Shown: piece by piece, positions 49,180 to 58,315 of the stretch | Position numbering within the stretch: the stretch's first letter is position 1 | How the letters are laid out: each line of letters begins with the position of its first letter | Notes under the pieces: model-generated | Databases searched by the model: none | Told to the model about the DNA's origin: nothing | The model's input: the letters and a program-made list of their open reading frames with translations, nothing else | Program-made: the position numbers and the translations under genes | Assembly: GCA_964611435.1 (NCBI GenBank) | Contig: CAZSXT010000016.1 | Location: forward strand, 18,993-82,992 | Direction of reading: 5' to 3' | From: JAYPHU01 sp964611435 | GTDB lineage: Bacteria; Pseudomonadota; Alphaproteobacteria; Rhodospirillales; UBA2165 | DNA length: 64,000 nt

Positions 49180-52034
49180 TCCGCCGCCTCTGGCTTTTTG
49201 CCGTAGCGCAGGATGGATGCCCGCTTGGCGAGGCCGTTCGGCTGGCCCAGGGGCTCGAACTGGGGCTCAGACAGTTCGGCATCCGCCGTAGTTTTTTCGA
49301 TCCGGACGCGAAGGTCGTACCAAGCCGCCTGGCCGGTGATCGGATCGGAATTCGAGTAGCGGTAACCGCCGGACTGTGCCGGCAGAAGATCGTCGATCAG
49401 ATGGTTGAGCAGGAAGCCGGTGGTCGCCTCCTTGGCATCTTTATCCAGGTTCCACGCGCCCCGGCGCTTGCCGATGGCGTTCCAGGTCCAGACGGTTTTG
49501 TCATTGACCCCATCCATCACCTTGACCTGCGCTTTGATCTGGCCGTTGCGGCTGGACAGCTTGGCCCAATCGTCGTCCTCAAGCCCATGATCCTCCGCCA
49601 CCGCGCGGCCGATATAGAGCTTGTTGTCGCCGTGGATCTGCCGGAGCCAGGCGTTCTGCGAGCCCCAAGCGTGGTACATGGCGGCGGGGCGCTGGGTGAT
49701 GGCGTGCAGCGGATATTCCCGGTCCACGTTGATCTCGTCCTCGAACGGCGGATACCAGAAGGGCAATGGATCGAAATGCTTCTCGATGCGGTCGCGCTTG
49801 CTGTGTGGCGGCTGCACCGGACCGTGGCCTTGCCCCGCCAGGCGGAACTTCTGCAGCTGTTCGCTATAGAGGGACAGGAAGATCGGCTTGGCTTCCCGGA
49901 TGAAGGCCTTTTCCTTGGCGTAATCCAAATAGCCCTGGTTGACGTTCTTGAAGTATTTCAGCTCGTCAGCGAATTCTTCGAACCAGAAGCATTCGTTTTC
50001 GATATAGCGTTCAATCTGATTGGGGTTGGGTGCGCCGGTGCCGGACAGTTTGCCGTTCTCGCCGCGATAGCCGGACAACATGCCGATACCCGGCAGCCGT
50101 TCGTGGTTGGCCAGATAATCCGCATAGCCGCCGGGGAACCGGTTCTTGCCGTCATCGTCGATCAGCGCGGCAAAGCCGAGCCGCGCGCCCAGTTCCAGCA
50201 GCACATCCTGGAAGGGCATGACGTCCCGGTCGGGCTTCACCACCGGGTGACGGATGGAATCCGCCGGACCGTCGGCTTCCGAGATCGGCCGGTCCAACAA
50301 AGAGATACAGTCGTAGCGTTCCAAATAGGTGGTATCCGGCAAGACCAAATCCGCATAGGCCACCATTTCCGAATAGTAGGCGTCGGAATAAATGATGTTG
50401 GGAATCTTGTAGTTCCCGTCGCCGTCCTTGTCGGTCAGCATCTTCATCGTGTCCGCCGTGTTCATGGCGGAGTTCCAGGACATGTTGGACATGTACATGA
50501 ACAGCACGTCGATTTCGTACGGGTCCTTGGCCCAGGCATTGGTGATGACCGAATGCATCATTCCGTGGGCGGCCAGGGGCGCATCCCAGGAGAACGCCTT
50601 GTCAATCCGGGTTGGCGTGCCGTCTTCATCCAGCAGCAGATCCCCCGGCTCCTGAACGAAGCCCAGGTGTGGGCCGGGCAGAGGCGTGTTGCGGTGAACT
50701 TCCGCCGGCCGGCCTGTGGGCCGGGGCAAACTGTCGAAGCCCTTGGGGTAGGGCGGCTTGTAACGCAGCCCGCCCGGCGTATCGATGCTGCCCAGCAGGA
50801 TTTGCAGCACATGGATCGCCCGGCAGGTCTGGAACCCGTTAGAGTGCGCCGAGATGCCGCGCATGGCGTGCATGCTGACCGGCCGGCCGATCATCTTGTC
50901 GTGGCGGCGGCCGGTCCAGTCGGTCCAGGGCTGATCAATGACCACTTCTTCCTCGAACGCGACCCGGGCCAGATCGGCGGCAATGCGCCGGATGGTGGCC
51001 GCCTTTATGCCGGTTTTATCGGCGACGGCGTCCGGGCTATAGCGGTCGTGCAGATATTTTTCCGCCATCAAGTGGAACACCGGGCGGACCTTGACGCCGT
51101 CCACCTCGAACGCGCCCTTCATGGCGGGCGCGGCATCGGCGCCGTGGGCGGGCGCGGGGGCGTCTTTTTTGCGGTCCCAGATCAGCGGCTGGTCGTCCGC
51201 ATCCCGTAAGAATAGCCCGTCAGTCTCCGTGCCCGGCGCATCAATCACCAGATAAGGCGCATTGGTGTAGCGGGCCAGATAGTCGATATCCACTTTGCCG
51301 GCCCGGAACAGTTCGTGCACCAGTGACAGAATGAACAGCCCGTCGGTGCCGGGCGTGATCCCCAGCCATTCATCGGCGATGGCGGAATAGCCGGTCTGCA
51401 CTGGATTGACCGAGACGAACTTCGCGCCCCGGGTTTTCAGGCTGGAGATGCCGGCCTTGATCGGGTTGCTGTCATGATCCTCGGCCACACCGAACAGCAG
51501 GAAATACTTGGTGTGTTTCCAGTCGGGCTCGGTGAACTCCCAAAAGGCGCTGGAGAATGTGTACATGCCGCCGGCGGCCATATTGACCGAACAAAAGCCG
51601 CCATGGGCCGCATAGTTGGGGGTGCCGTATTGCTGCGCCCAAAGACTGGTCAGGGCCTGGCTTTGATCCCTTCCGGTGAAGAAGGCGAGACGGCGGGGAT
51701 TCCGGGCGCGGGACTCGGCCAGCCAGGCGGTGGCGATATCCAGCGCGTCTTCCCATTCGATTTCCCGAAACTCGCCGGAGCCCCGTTCGCCGACACGGCG
51801 CAGAGGCTTGGTCAGCCGGGCCGGGGAATAGTGCTGCATGATCCCGGCGGAGCCTTTGGCGCAGAGCACGCCTTTGTTCACAGGGTGGTTCTTGTTGCCT
51901 TCGATATAGCGGACCTTGCCGTCCTTCAGGTGCACCTTGATGCCGCAACGGCACGCGCACATGTAGCACGTGGTGTACTTGGTCTCGTCCGCCACGGGTG
52001 GCGCGGTGTCGACGTTGTGCTGCGGTGAAGTCAT
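49176..52034 (-). CDS. soeA: Molybdopterin oxidoreductase, SoeA-like sulfite dehydrogenase catalytic subunit
   Basis: 952 residues. An N-terminal [4Fe-4S] site is formed by Cys23, Cys26, Cys30 and Cys58 (CYMCACRC then GVLCAKG). DMSO-reductase-family blocks follow, such as WAQQYGTPNYAAHGGFCSVN split near residues 120-140. There is no twin-arginine signal, unlike DmsA, so it should stay in the cytoplasm. Size, lack of signal and the order catalytic-FeS-anchor match SoeABC, which oxidises cytoplasmic sulfite to sulfate with quinone as acceptor. Sulfite could come from sulfonate or sulfate-ester breakdown. A polysulfide or other oxyanion reductase remains possible. Confidence 0.75.
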   Translation of the reverse strand: MTSPQHNVDTAPPVADETKYTTCYMCACRCGIKVHLKDGKVRYIEGNKNHPVNKGVLCAKGSAGIMQHYSPARLTKPLRRVGERGSGEFREIEWEDALDIATAWLAESRARNPRRLAFFTGRDQSQALTSLWAQQYGTPNYAAHGGFCSVNMAAGGMYTFSSAFWEFTEPDWKHTKYFLLFGVAEDHDSNPIKAGISSLKTRGAKFVSVNPVQTGYSAIADEWLGITPGTDGLFILSLVHELFRAGKVDIDYLARYTNAPYLVIDAPGTETDGLFLRDADDQPLIWDRKKDAPAPAHGADAAPAMKGAFEVDGVKVRPVFHLMAEKYLHDRYSPDAVADKTGIKAATIRRIAADLARVAFEEEVVIDQPWTDWTGRRHDKMIGRPVSMHAMRGISAHSNGFQTCRAIHVLQILLGSIDTPGGLRYKPPYPKGFDSLPRPTGRPAEVHRNTPLPGPHLGFVQEPGDLLLDEDGTPTRIDKAFSWDAPLAAHGMMHSVITNAWAKDPYEIDVLFMYMSNMSWNSAMNTADTMKMLTDKDGDGNYKIPNIIYSDAYYSEMVAYADLVLPDTTYLERYDCISLLDRPISEADGPADSIRHPVVKPDRDVMPFQDVLLELGARLGFAALIDDDGKNRFPGGYADYLANHERLPGIGMLSGYRGENGKLSGTGAPNPNQIERYIENECFWFEEFADELKYFKNVNQGYLDYAKEKAFIREAKPIFLSLYSEQLQKFRLAGQGHGPVQPPHSKRDRIEKHFDPLPFWYPPFEDEINVDREYPLHAITQRPAAMYHAWGSQNAWLRQIHGDNKLYIGRAVAEDHGLEDDDWAKLSSRNGQIKAQVKVMDGVNDKTVWTWNAIGKRRGAWNLDKDAKEATTGFLLNHLIDDLLPAQSGGYRYSNSDPITGQAAWYDLRVRIEKTTADAELSEPQFEPLGQPNGLAKRASILRYGKKPEAAE

Positions 52035-52205
52035 AAATGGCCGCCTGATCCGAAATCCCTTTTCTCTTCATTGGGATAGCCCAGGGAGCGGGACATAAAA
52101 ATATATTTGTTCCACCTCAAATCCGGACAATCACCCAGAGGATAAGACGGAACGCCTATAACTACAATTATTTTGTGTATTATAAGCCTTAAAGCCTTGC
52201 TGAGC
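52035..52205 (-). promoter_or_regulatory. AT-rich upstream region of the soe operon
   Basis: 171 bases between soeA and the next gene contain two AT-rich patches (52098-52112 and 52156-52190, the latter with TATAAT on the minus strand). Likely holds the soe promoter; no confident -35/-10 pair. Confidence 0.3.
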
Positions 52206-53066
52206 CTAGCTTAGGAACTCTTCCATCCACTTGTCATAGTCGCCGTCCCGGCGCGCCGCCTTCATCAGATCACCCGGCGCGGCGGTGATGACATCCGCCG
52301 GCGCGGTGCCTTCCCGCAGCGCTTTGATGACATCCGCGGCGGCTTTGACCGACGCCATGAACGGCAGGTGGCCCTGCAGGGCGATGCGGACGCCCCGCGA
52401 GGCGAGGTATTCCTTGTCCGCCAGTTCCGGTGGCGTGCCGCCGAGGAAAATCGGGATATCCAAGGCTTCGGCAATGGGGTCCAGTTCGTCCCGGGATTTG
52501 ATGCCCGGATAGAACATGACATCCACGCCGGCGTCTTGATAGGCAAGACCACGCGCGATGGCGTCGTCCACGCCGGTGACGGCGACGGCGCTGCTGCGCC
52601 CGGCAATCACCATGGATGGGTCTTGCCGCGCATCCAGGGCGGCGCGCATCTTGCCCACACCTTCCTCAATCGGGATCAGTTTGGTCGTGCCGACGCTGCC
52701 GAAGGGCTGGGGCAGGTCGGTGTCTTCGATGCTGAGCCCGGCGACGCCGGCGGTTTCCAGTTCCTCCACGGTGCGGCGCACATTCAGCGCATTGCCATAG
52801 CCGTGATCCGCATCAACCATCAGCGGTAGGTTGCCCGCCCGGTTGATGCGTAACGCGAGGCTCGCGAACTCCGACAGAGTAAGCACGATGAGGTCCGGCG
52901 CGCCCAGCACAGCCATGGAAGCGACGGAGCCCGCCAGCATACCAACCTCGTAGCCGGCGTCTTCGGTGATCCGGGCGGACAAGGGGTCGAACACCGATCC
53001 CGGATGAACGCAGGTGTCGCCGTTGATGATTTCCCGGAACTTCTCCCGGCGTGAAGCCCAATGCAT
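52206..53066 (-). CDS. Isocitrate lyase/PEP mutase superfamily, oxaloacetate decarboxylase-like
   Basis: 286 residues from MHWASRREKFRE, with GGGAGA before the ATG; an open extension upstream is ignored. The barrel has VHPGSVFDPLSAR near residue 23, the metal-binding DADHGYGNALNV and SIEDTDLPQPFG. These match the oxaloacetate decarboxylase (PA4872-like) branch more than PrpB, which carries a KKCGH motif that is absent here. It would convert oxaloacetate or a related 2-keto diacid to pyruvate and carbon dioxide, a plausible end step after 4,5-ring cleavage. It stands alone, upstream of a repeat-rich gap. Confidence 0.85.
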   Translation of the reverse strand: MHWASRREKFREIINGDTCVHPGSVFDPLSARITEDAGYEVGMLAGSVASMAVLGAPDLIVLTLSEFASLALRINRAGNLPLMVDADHGYGNALNVRRTVEELETAGVAGLSIEDTDLPQPFGSVGTTKLIPIEEGVGKMRAALDARQDPSMVIAGRSSAVAVTGVDDAIARGLAYQDAGVDVMFYPGIKSRDELDPIAEALDIPIFLGGTPPELADKEYLASRGVRIALQGHLPFMASVKAAADVIKALREGTAPADVITAAPGDLMKAARRDGDYDKWMEEFLS

Positions 53067-53171
53067 GATGCTGTCTCCCTGATTTGGTTGTGGGTGACTC
53101 AAGGCCACGGGCGGCGACGGGTCAAGGGGGGAATCCTAAATGGGTACGCGGACCGCACCCCCACCCGCGTT

Positions 53172-53284
53172 GTCCGGCTGTGCCGGACTCCGCACCCTCC
53201 CCCGTAAAGGGGGAGGGCAATTGGCTGCGGACATGCTTTCACGACAGCCTTCCCTCCTCGCGGGGGAAGGTGGCCCGTAGGGCC
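53172..53284. repeat. Cluster of intergenic palindromes
   Basis: Four close hairpins: GTCCGGC-TGT-GCCGGAC (53172-53188), CCCTCCCCC-GTAAA-GGGGGAGGG (53195-53217), CCTTCCC...GGGGAAGG (53248-53270) and GGCCC-GTA-GGGCC (53272-53284). They lie in the 235-base gap 53067-53301. Similar GC-rich units are dispersed between genes in many alphaproteobacteria. No gene is seen. Confidence 0.6.
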
Positions 53285-53301
53285 GGATGGGGGGCGTCGC
53301 C

Positions 53302-54009
53302 CTAAAAAACAACATCCGAGAAAACCCCATCGACACCGCGGGCGAAGAGGGACTTGGCCACGGCCAACTCATTCACCGTGTAGCAATAGAGCTCCAGCCC
53401 GGCGGATTTGACTGCGCTGATATCCGTGTCGGTGATTTTCTTCACCGACAGGTTGACGGCAATTGGATTTAATTCCTTTGAAGTCTCCCGCCAATCCTCG
53501 GAGAAGTTCCAATAGAGAAGCGCCATGGCGGCATCTCGCTCTGCCCGGCGAAAGGCCCGCAGCGCATCGTGGTCGAAAGACGAAATCAGCAGTTTCTCCG
53601 CCGGCAATTCCGCGTCCCGCAGTTCCGGCAGCACGGCGGTGACCAGCGCCTCGCCCTCGCCGTGATGGGTTTTAAGCTCCAGATTGAGGCCTAAGTCCAG
53701 CTCCGCCACCACATCCAACAGCTCCCAGAGCCGGGGCACCGGCTCGCCGGCAAACTGCGGGCCGAACCAGGATCCGGCGTCCAGCTTGGCGACGTCATCC
53801 CATGAGTGTTCGGAGAGCTTGCCCGTGCCATTGGTGGTCCGGTCCAGGGTTTCATCGTGAAAAATCACCGGGGTGCCGTCGCCCAGGACCGAGACATCCA
53901 CCTCGATCCACTTCGCGCCTCGGGCCACGCCTTCGCGCACGGCGGATAGGGTGTTTTCCGGCGCGTGTGCCGCCCCGCCCCGGTGTGCGATGAAGCGGTC
54001 GGCGAACAT
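53302..54009 (-). CDS. Glycerophosphodiester phosphodiesterase family protein
   Basis: 235 residues from MFADRFIAHRGG. The GDPD catalytic marks are HRGGAAHAPENT (His and Glu), EVDVSVLGDGTPVIFHDETLDRTT split near residues 36-60, and a Glu-Lys in LNLELKTH. No signal peptide, so cytoplasmic. It hydrolyses glycerophosphodiesters to glycerol-3-phosphate and an alcohol. It starts 4 bases after the VOC-family gene and forms an operon with it; the link between the two functions is unclear. Confidence 0.9.
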   Translation of the reverse strand: MFADRFIAHRGGAAHAPENTLSAVREGVARGAKWIEVDVSVLGDGTPVIFHDETLDRTTNGTGKLSEHSWDDVAKLDAGSWFGPQFAGEPVPRLWELLDVVAELDLGLNLELKTHHGEGEALVTAVLPELRDAELPAEKLLISSFDHDALRAFRRAERDAAMALLYWNFSEDWRETSKELNPIAVNLSVKKITDTDISAVKSAGLELYCYTVNELAVAKSLFARGVDGVFSDVVF

Positions 54010-54013
54010 GGGT

Positions 54014-54943
54014 TTAAATTCGCTCGTCTTCGGTGACGCCCCATTGGGTGGCAAAGCGGTTGGAATAGGGATGCACGCCGGTGGCCGAGGCATTGTTCAA
54101 GAGATCGCCATCGGTCCAATGTTCAACCCGGAAGCCGAACGGATCGAACCAATAGTCAAAAATCTGTGCGCCCAGGATATGCCGGCCGACCCCCCAGGAG
54201 TGTTTGTAGCCCTTGGATTCCAGATGGGCCGCGCCGACATGGATTGCGTTGATGTCTTGCACCTCGAAGGCGATGTGGCCGAGGCCCTTCTCCGGCACCG
54301 GCGCGGTCAGCAGCGTGTGGTGGTCGACAAATTCGTCGCCCCGGTCGCAGCGGTTGAAGGCCAGCATGATGTTGTCCTCGTCGTCGCCGTCGTAGCAAAC
54401 GTCGGAGTTCAGGAATCCGAGATGGCGCTTGTAGAACGCATCGCTGGCCTGAAAATCGGAAGAGTGAATGACTGCATGACCCAGCCGCAGACACGGCGCG
54501 GGGCCCGGTTCAAGCCGGACCACGTCGCCTTTGCGCGGATGTTCGGAGCCGAAGTTGGTGACGATCTCGTTGCGGACAGGCAGGGGCTCCACCGTGTCGA
54601 TCCCGTGGACCACATCGATGACATAGCCGTCCGGGTCCAGCAGGCGGACCATCTGGCCGCCGCCGGGTTCCCCGGTTTCCAAAACCGGATGTCCGGTCTC
54701 TCTCGATAACGTGTTCAGGTCCTCCGCCGAGCCCGCATGAAAGCCAAGACCGATGAATTCCGGCTCGCCCAGTTCGGTAATATGCACATGGTGGTCCGTG
54801 TCATGGGCCCGCATATAGAGCGCGGTGTCGGTCCGGGCTGACCGGTGCAAGCCAAAATCAATCAGGAAAGTTTCCATCTTATCCAGATCGGGGGCGGTGA
54901 ACCGCGCATAGGCGATGTCGGTGACCTTGATAATCGGGTCCAT
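54014..54943 (-). CDS. VOC-family extradiol dioxygenase-like protein
   Basis: 309 residues with two vicinal-oxygen-chelate modules, as in type I extradiol (catechol 2,3-) dioxygenases. The iron ligands are visible in the C-terminal module: His in RLGHAVIHSS, His in GLGHIAFEVQD and Glu in GFRVEHWTDGD. The N-terminal module lacks them, as usual. Such enzymes cleave catechols or biphenyl-type diols using ferrous iron. It is thus a third extradiol-type enzyme, unrelated in fold to the two LigB-like ones. The gene is divergent from the GMC oxidoreductase and upstream of GDPD. Confidence 0.85.
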   Translation of the reverse strand: MDPIIKVTDIAYARFTAPDLDKMETFLIDFGLHRSARTDTALYMRAHDTDHHVHITELGEPEFIGLGFHAGSAEDLNTLSRETGHPVLETGEPGGGQMVRLLDPDGYVIDVVHGIDTVEPLPVRNEIVTNFGSEHPRKGDVVRLEPGPAPCLRLGHAVIHSSDFQASDAFYKRHLGFLNSDVCYDGDDEDNIMLAFNRCDRGDEFVDHHTLLTAPVPEKGLGHIAFEVQDINAIHVGAAHLESKGYKHSWGVGRHILGAQIFDYWFDPFGFRVEHWTDGDLLNNASATGVHPYSNRFATQWGVTEDERI

Positions 54944-55045
54944 GGATCGGTGACTCCCGGTGAAAACGGTGGCGCCTATGATAGCACCTGATACCCGCTT
55001 GATCGCAAGGCTCTATCGGGCAATTCTGGGACAGGGGAGGCGACT

Positions 55046-56680
55046 ATGGCGCAAAATGACTACGACTACATCATCGTCGGCGGTGGGTCCGCCGGCTGTG
55101 TACTGGCCCACCGGCTGACCGAGGACAAGGATGTGAACGTCCTGGTGCTGGAGGCGGGCGGTCAAGACAGCGATCCGTGGATCAAAATTCCGCTGGTCTG
55201 GTTGCGCAAGTTCGTCCACGAGCGTCGGCACGATTGGGGCTACGATACGGAGCCCGAACCCCATATGGACAACCGGGAGATAGAATGCGTCCGCGCGCGG
55301 GTGCTGGGCGGCTGTTCGTCCATCAACGCCATGACGGTGGTGCGCGGCAATCGGGGCGACTATGACCGCTGGGCCGAGTCGGGCCTGGACGGCTGGGGCT
55401 ACCAGGACGTGCTGCCGTATTTCAAGCGGATGGAAAGCTGGGCCGGTGGCGCGGACCCGTACCGGGGCGACAGCGGGCCGTTTCATATTCAGCAAAGCAC
55501 TTATTCGGATCCGATGTTCGATTCCTATATGGACGCCTGCGAGAATAACGGTGTCGCCCGCACGCCTGACTATAACGGCGCGCAGCAGGAAGGCGTCGCC
55601 AAGTCTCAGCAAAACATCAAGAACGGACGCCGGTTCAGTGCGGCAGACGCCTATTTGCGGCCCGCGCTCAACCGGCCCAATCTGACGCTCCAGCTCAACA
55701 AATTGATCACAGGCCTTGTGTTCGACGGCACGCGCGCCGTCGGCGTGCAGGTGCAGGAGGCCAGTGGCGCGCTCAGTGAAATTCGCTGCACCCGAGAGGT
55801 GATCCTCAGCGCCGGGGCGCTTAACACGCCGCATTTGTTGATGCTGTCCGGGATCGGGCCGGCGGATCAGTTAAAGGCGCAGGGAGTCGCGGTGCGGCTG
55901 GACGCGCCCGAGGTTGGGCAGAACTTGCAGGATCATATCTCCGCCGGGCTGCAATTCCGCCGCAAGACGCCGGGCCCCTTTGTTGCCCACACGCGGGCTG
56001 ATCGGCTGGCGCTTAGTGTGGCGCGGGCTTATCTGACCGGTAAAGGGCCGGCGACGGACTTTCCGGGCGGCATGCTGGCCTTCGTAAAGTCGGAGGCGGC
56101 CAAGGCCGTACCCGATCTACAGATTCTCTTTTGGGGGGCGCCGGTGACCTCCGGGCCCTGGTTCCCCGGCATCAAATCCCCGTGGCAGGATGCCTTCGGG
56201 TTACGCGCGGCGGTCCTGCACCCGGACAGCCGGGGCAGCCTGGAACTGGCGTCGTCCGATCCGACTCAACGACTGCGGCTGCGCCAGAACTTCCTCCGGG
56301 AAGAGAGCGACCGAAAGCTCCTGCTCAAAGGCCTGCGCCTCTGCCGGGAGATTTCCATGGACAGCAGTATGGATTGGATCAGGGGCGAGGAAGTATTGCC
56401 TGGCGCGGGCGTGACCGACGATGACGGCCTGCTGGCCCACGCGCGGAAGACCGGTATCTCGGTCCACCATCCGGCGGGCACCTGCCGTATGGGCGGTGAC
56501 GGGACATCGCCGGTGGACGGCGAGCTACGCCTCCGGGGCGTCGAAGGCCTTCGAGTCGTCGATGCGTCGGTGATGCCCGATCTGATCAGCGGCAATATCC
56601 ACGCCGCTGTCCTGGTGATCGCGGAACGGGCCTCGGACATTATTTTGGGCCGGGAGACATTGGAACCGGCCGGCGTCTGA
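55046..56680 (+). CDS. GMC-family FAD oxidoreductase (choline/alcohol dehydrogenase-like)
   Basis: 544 residues. The FAD loop VGGGSAGCVLAHRL lies at residues 11-24 with LVLEAGG after it; GMC signatures follow at RARVLGGCSSINAM and SAGALNTPHLLMLSGIG. The active-site His is in SVHHPAGTCRMGG. It oxidises primary or aromatic alcohols to aldehydes, passing electrons to oxygen or quinone. It lies 102 bases before the BMP-type ABC importer genes with a hairpin between, so joint expression is possible but not certain. Confidence 0.92.
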   Translation: MAQNDYDYIIVGGGSAGCVLAHRLTEDKDVNVLVLEAGGQDSDPWIKIPLVWLRKFVHERRHDWGYDTEPEPHMDNREIECVRARVLGGCSSINAMTVVRGNRGDYDRWAESGLDGWGYQDVLPYFKRMESWAGGADPYRGDSGPFHIQQSTYSDPMFDSYMDACENNGVARTPDYNGAQQEGVAKSQQNIKNGRRFSAADAYLRPALNRPNLTLQLNKLITGLVFDGTRAVGVQVQEASGALSEIRCTREVILSAGALNTPHLLMLSGIGPADQLKAQGVAVRLDAPEVGQNLQDHISAGLQFRRKTPGPFVAHTRADRLALSVARAYLTGKGPATDFPGGMLAFVKSEAAKAVPDLQILFWGAPVTSGPWFPGIKSPWQDAFGLRAAVLHPDSRGSLELASSDPTQRLRLRQNFLREESDRKLLLKGLRLCREISMDSSMDWIRGEEVLPGAGVTDDDGLLAHARKTGISVHHPAGTCRMGGDGTSPVDGELRLRGVEGLRVVDASVMPDLISGNIHAAVLVIAERASDIILGRETLEPAGV

Positions 56681-56702
56681 CCCAGCCGAAGCCTTTTGAC
56701 TC

Positions 56703-56733
56703 TGGGGCCGGTAAAAGACACAATCGGGCCCCA
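56703..56733 (+). terminator. Hairpin downstream of the GMC gene
   Basis: TGGGGCC (56703-56709) pairs with GGCCCCA (56727-56733). No T-tract, so a weak or rho-dependent end. Confidence 0.3.
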
Positions 56734-56782
56734 CCAGGGCGCAACTCCGGCGTCTCAAAACCAATAGTCTACGGGCGTTTTC

Positions 56783-58315
56783 ATGACCATTCCCCGGCTG
56801 GAACTCAGCGGCATTACCAAGGCGTATCCCGGCGTCATCGCCAATAATGATGTCAGCCTGAAGATCATGCCGGGCGAAATTCATGCGCTGCTGGGGGAGA
56901 ACGGCGCCGGCAAAAGCACGCTGGTCAAATGCATATACGGGGTGCAGCACGCCGATACGGGCACGATCCGCTGGGAAGGGAAAGAGGTCCATATCGCCAA
57001 CCCCAATGCCGCCCGGCGTCTCGGCATCGGTATGGTGTTTCAGCATTTCTCGCTGTTTGATGCGCTGACGGTGGAGGAAAACATCGCCATCGGCATCTCG
57101 GCGGAACTGGCCAAGGATAACCTCAACCAACGCATCCGGGAAATCTCGGCCCAGTACGGCCTGCCCCTCGACCCGGACCGCTATGTGCACACCTTATCGG
57201 TCGGTGAACGTCAGCGGATCGAGGTGGTGCGGTGCCTGTTGCAGAACCCGCGCCTATTGATCATGGACGAACCGACGTCGGTGCTGACGCCCCAGGAGGT
57301 GGAGGGCCTGTTCGAGACGCTGCGGCGGCTGGCCGCGGAAGATGTCTCGATCCTGTATATCAGTCACAAACTGGACGAGATCAAAGCGCTCTGTCACACG
57401 GCGACCATCATGCGCATGGGCGAGGTGGTGCGGAAATGCATCCCGGCCGAAGAGACGCCCCGCTCCATGGCGGAGATGATGATGGGCGCCAACCTGGTCG
57501 CGCCGGAACGCCACAGAAGCCACGACGGCGGGGAGGTTCGGCTTTCGGTCAACAATTTGAATTTCGCTTCGCCCCATTTGCATGGAACTGATTTGAAAAA
57601 TGTCACTTTCGAGGTCCGGGCCGGGGAGGTCTTTGGCATTGCCGGGATCGCCGGCAACGGCCAGCGAGAGCTGATGGAGGTCTTGAGCGGGGAAGCGCCC
57701 GCCGGTGACAACGAGGCGATTGCCATCGCCGGGCAGGCGGTGGGCCTAATGGGCCCGACCGAACGCCGGGCCGCCGGTATGGGGCTGGTGCCGGAAGAAC
57801 GGCTGGGCCACGGCGCCGTGCCGGACATGAGCCTCTGGGAAAATGCGTTTCTGTCGGGCGCCAGGCGGATGAACCTGTTGGACAAGGGCTTTATCCGGGT
57901 GGCGGGTTCCGCCGAGTATGCGGATCGGATCGTCCGGGACTTCAACGTGAAAACCCGTGGCGTCGCCCACCCGGCGCAATCACTCTCCGGCGGCAATCTA
58001 CAAAAATTCATTTTCGGCCGGGAGATCTTGCAGAACCCCGGCGTTATCGTCGCGCTGCAACCGACCTGGGGCGTAGACGCGGGTTCGGCGGCCGCCATTC
58101 GTCAGGCGATGATCGATCTCGCCGAAGGGGGCGCGGCGGTGCTGGTAATCTCCCAGGATCTGGAAGAATTGTTCGAGGTTTCCGACCGGCTGGCGGTCAT
58201 CTGCGAGGGCCGCTTGTCGGCGGCGCATCCGGTGAACAGCATTACGGTGGATGAAATTGGGCTGTTGATGTCGGGTATCTCCGAAAAAGCCGCGGAGACT
58301 GCCCATGCTGATTAG
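56783..58315 (+). CDS. BMP-type ABC importer, double ATPase subunit
   Basis: 510 residues with two ATPase domains, the form used by sugar and nucleoside importers (RbsA/NupA type). The first has a Walker A GENGAGKST and Walker B LLIMDEPT, with a signature LSVGERQR; the second has a degenerate P-loop GIAGNGQREL and a good signature LSGGNLQK. One working and one altered site is normal in this family. It energises uptake through the two permeases encoded next; its end overlaps the first permease gene by 11 bases. Confidence 0.93.
   Translation: MTIPRLELSGITKAYPGVIANNDVSLKIMPGEIHALLGENGAGKSTLVKCIYGVQHADTGTIRWEGKEVHIANPNAARRLGIGMVFQHFSLFDALTVEENIAIGISAELAKDNLNQRIREISAQYGLPLDPDRYVHTLSVGERQRIEVVRCLLQNPRLLIMDEPTSVLTPQEVEGLFETLRRLAAEDVSILYISHKLDEIKALCHTATIMRMGEVVRKCIPAEETPRSMAEMMMGANLVAPERHRSHDGGEVRLSVNNLNFASPHLHGTDLKNVTFEVRAGEVFGIAGIAGNGQRELMEVLSGEAPAGDNEAIAIAGQAVGLMGPTERRAAGMGLVPEERLGHGAVPDMSLWENAFLSGARRMNLLDKGFIRVAGSAEYADRIVRDFNVKTRGVAHPAQSLSGGNLQKFIFGREILQNPGVIVALQPTWGVDAGSAAAIRQAMIDLAEGGAAVLVISQDLEELFEVSDRLAVICEGRLSAAHPVNSITVDEIGLLMSGISEKAAETAHAD

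Noticed and set aside
49158..51209. A 683-codon open frame on the plus strand inside soeA
   Set aside because: It is antisense to a well-supported molybdoenzyme, has low-complexity Arg/Gly/Val-rich translation and no recognisable domain; long antisense frames are expected in GC-rich DNA.
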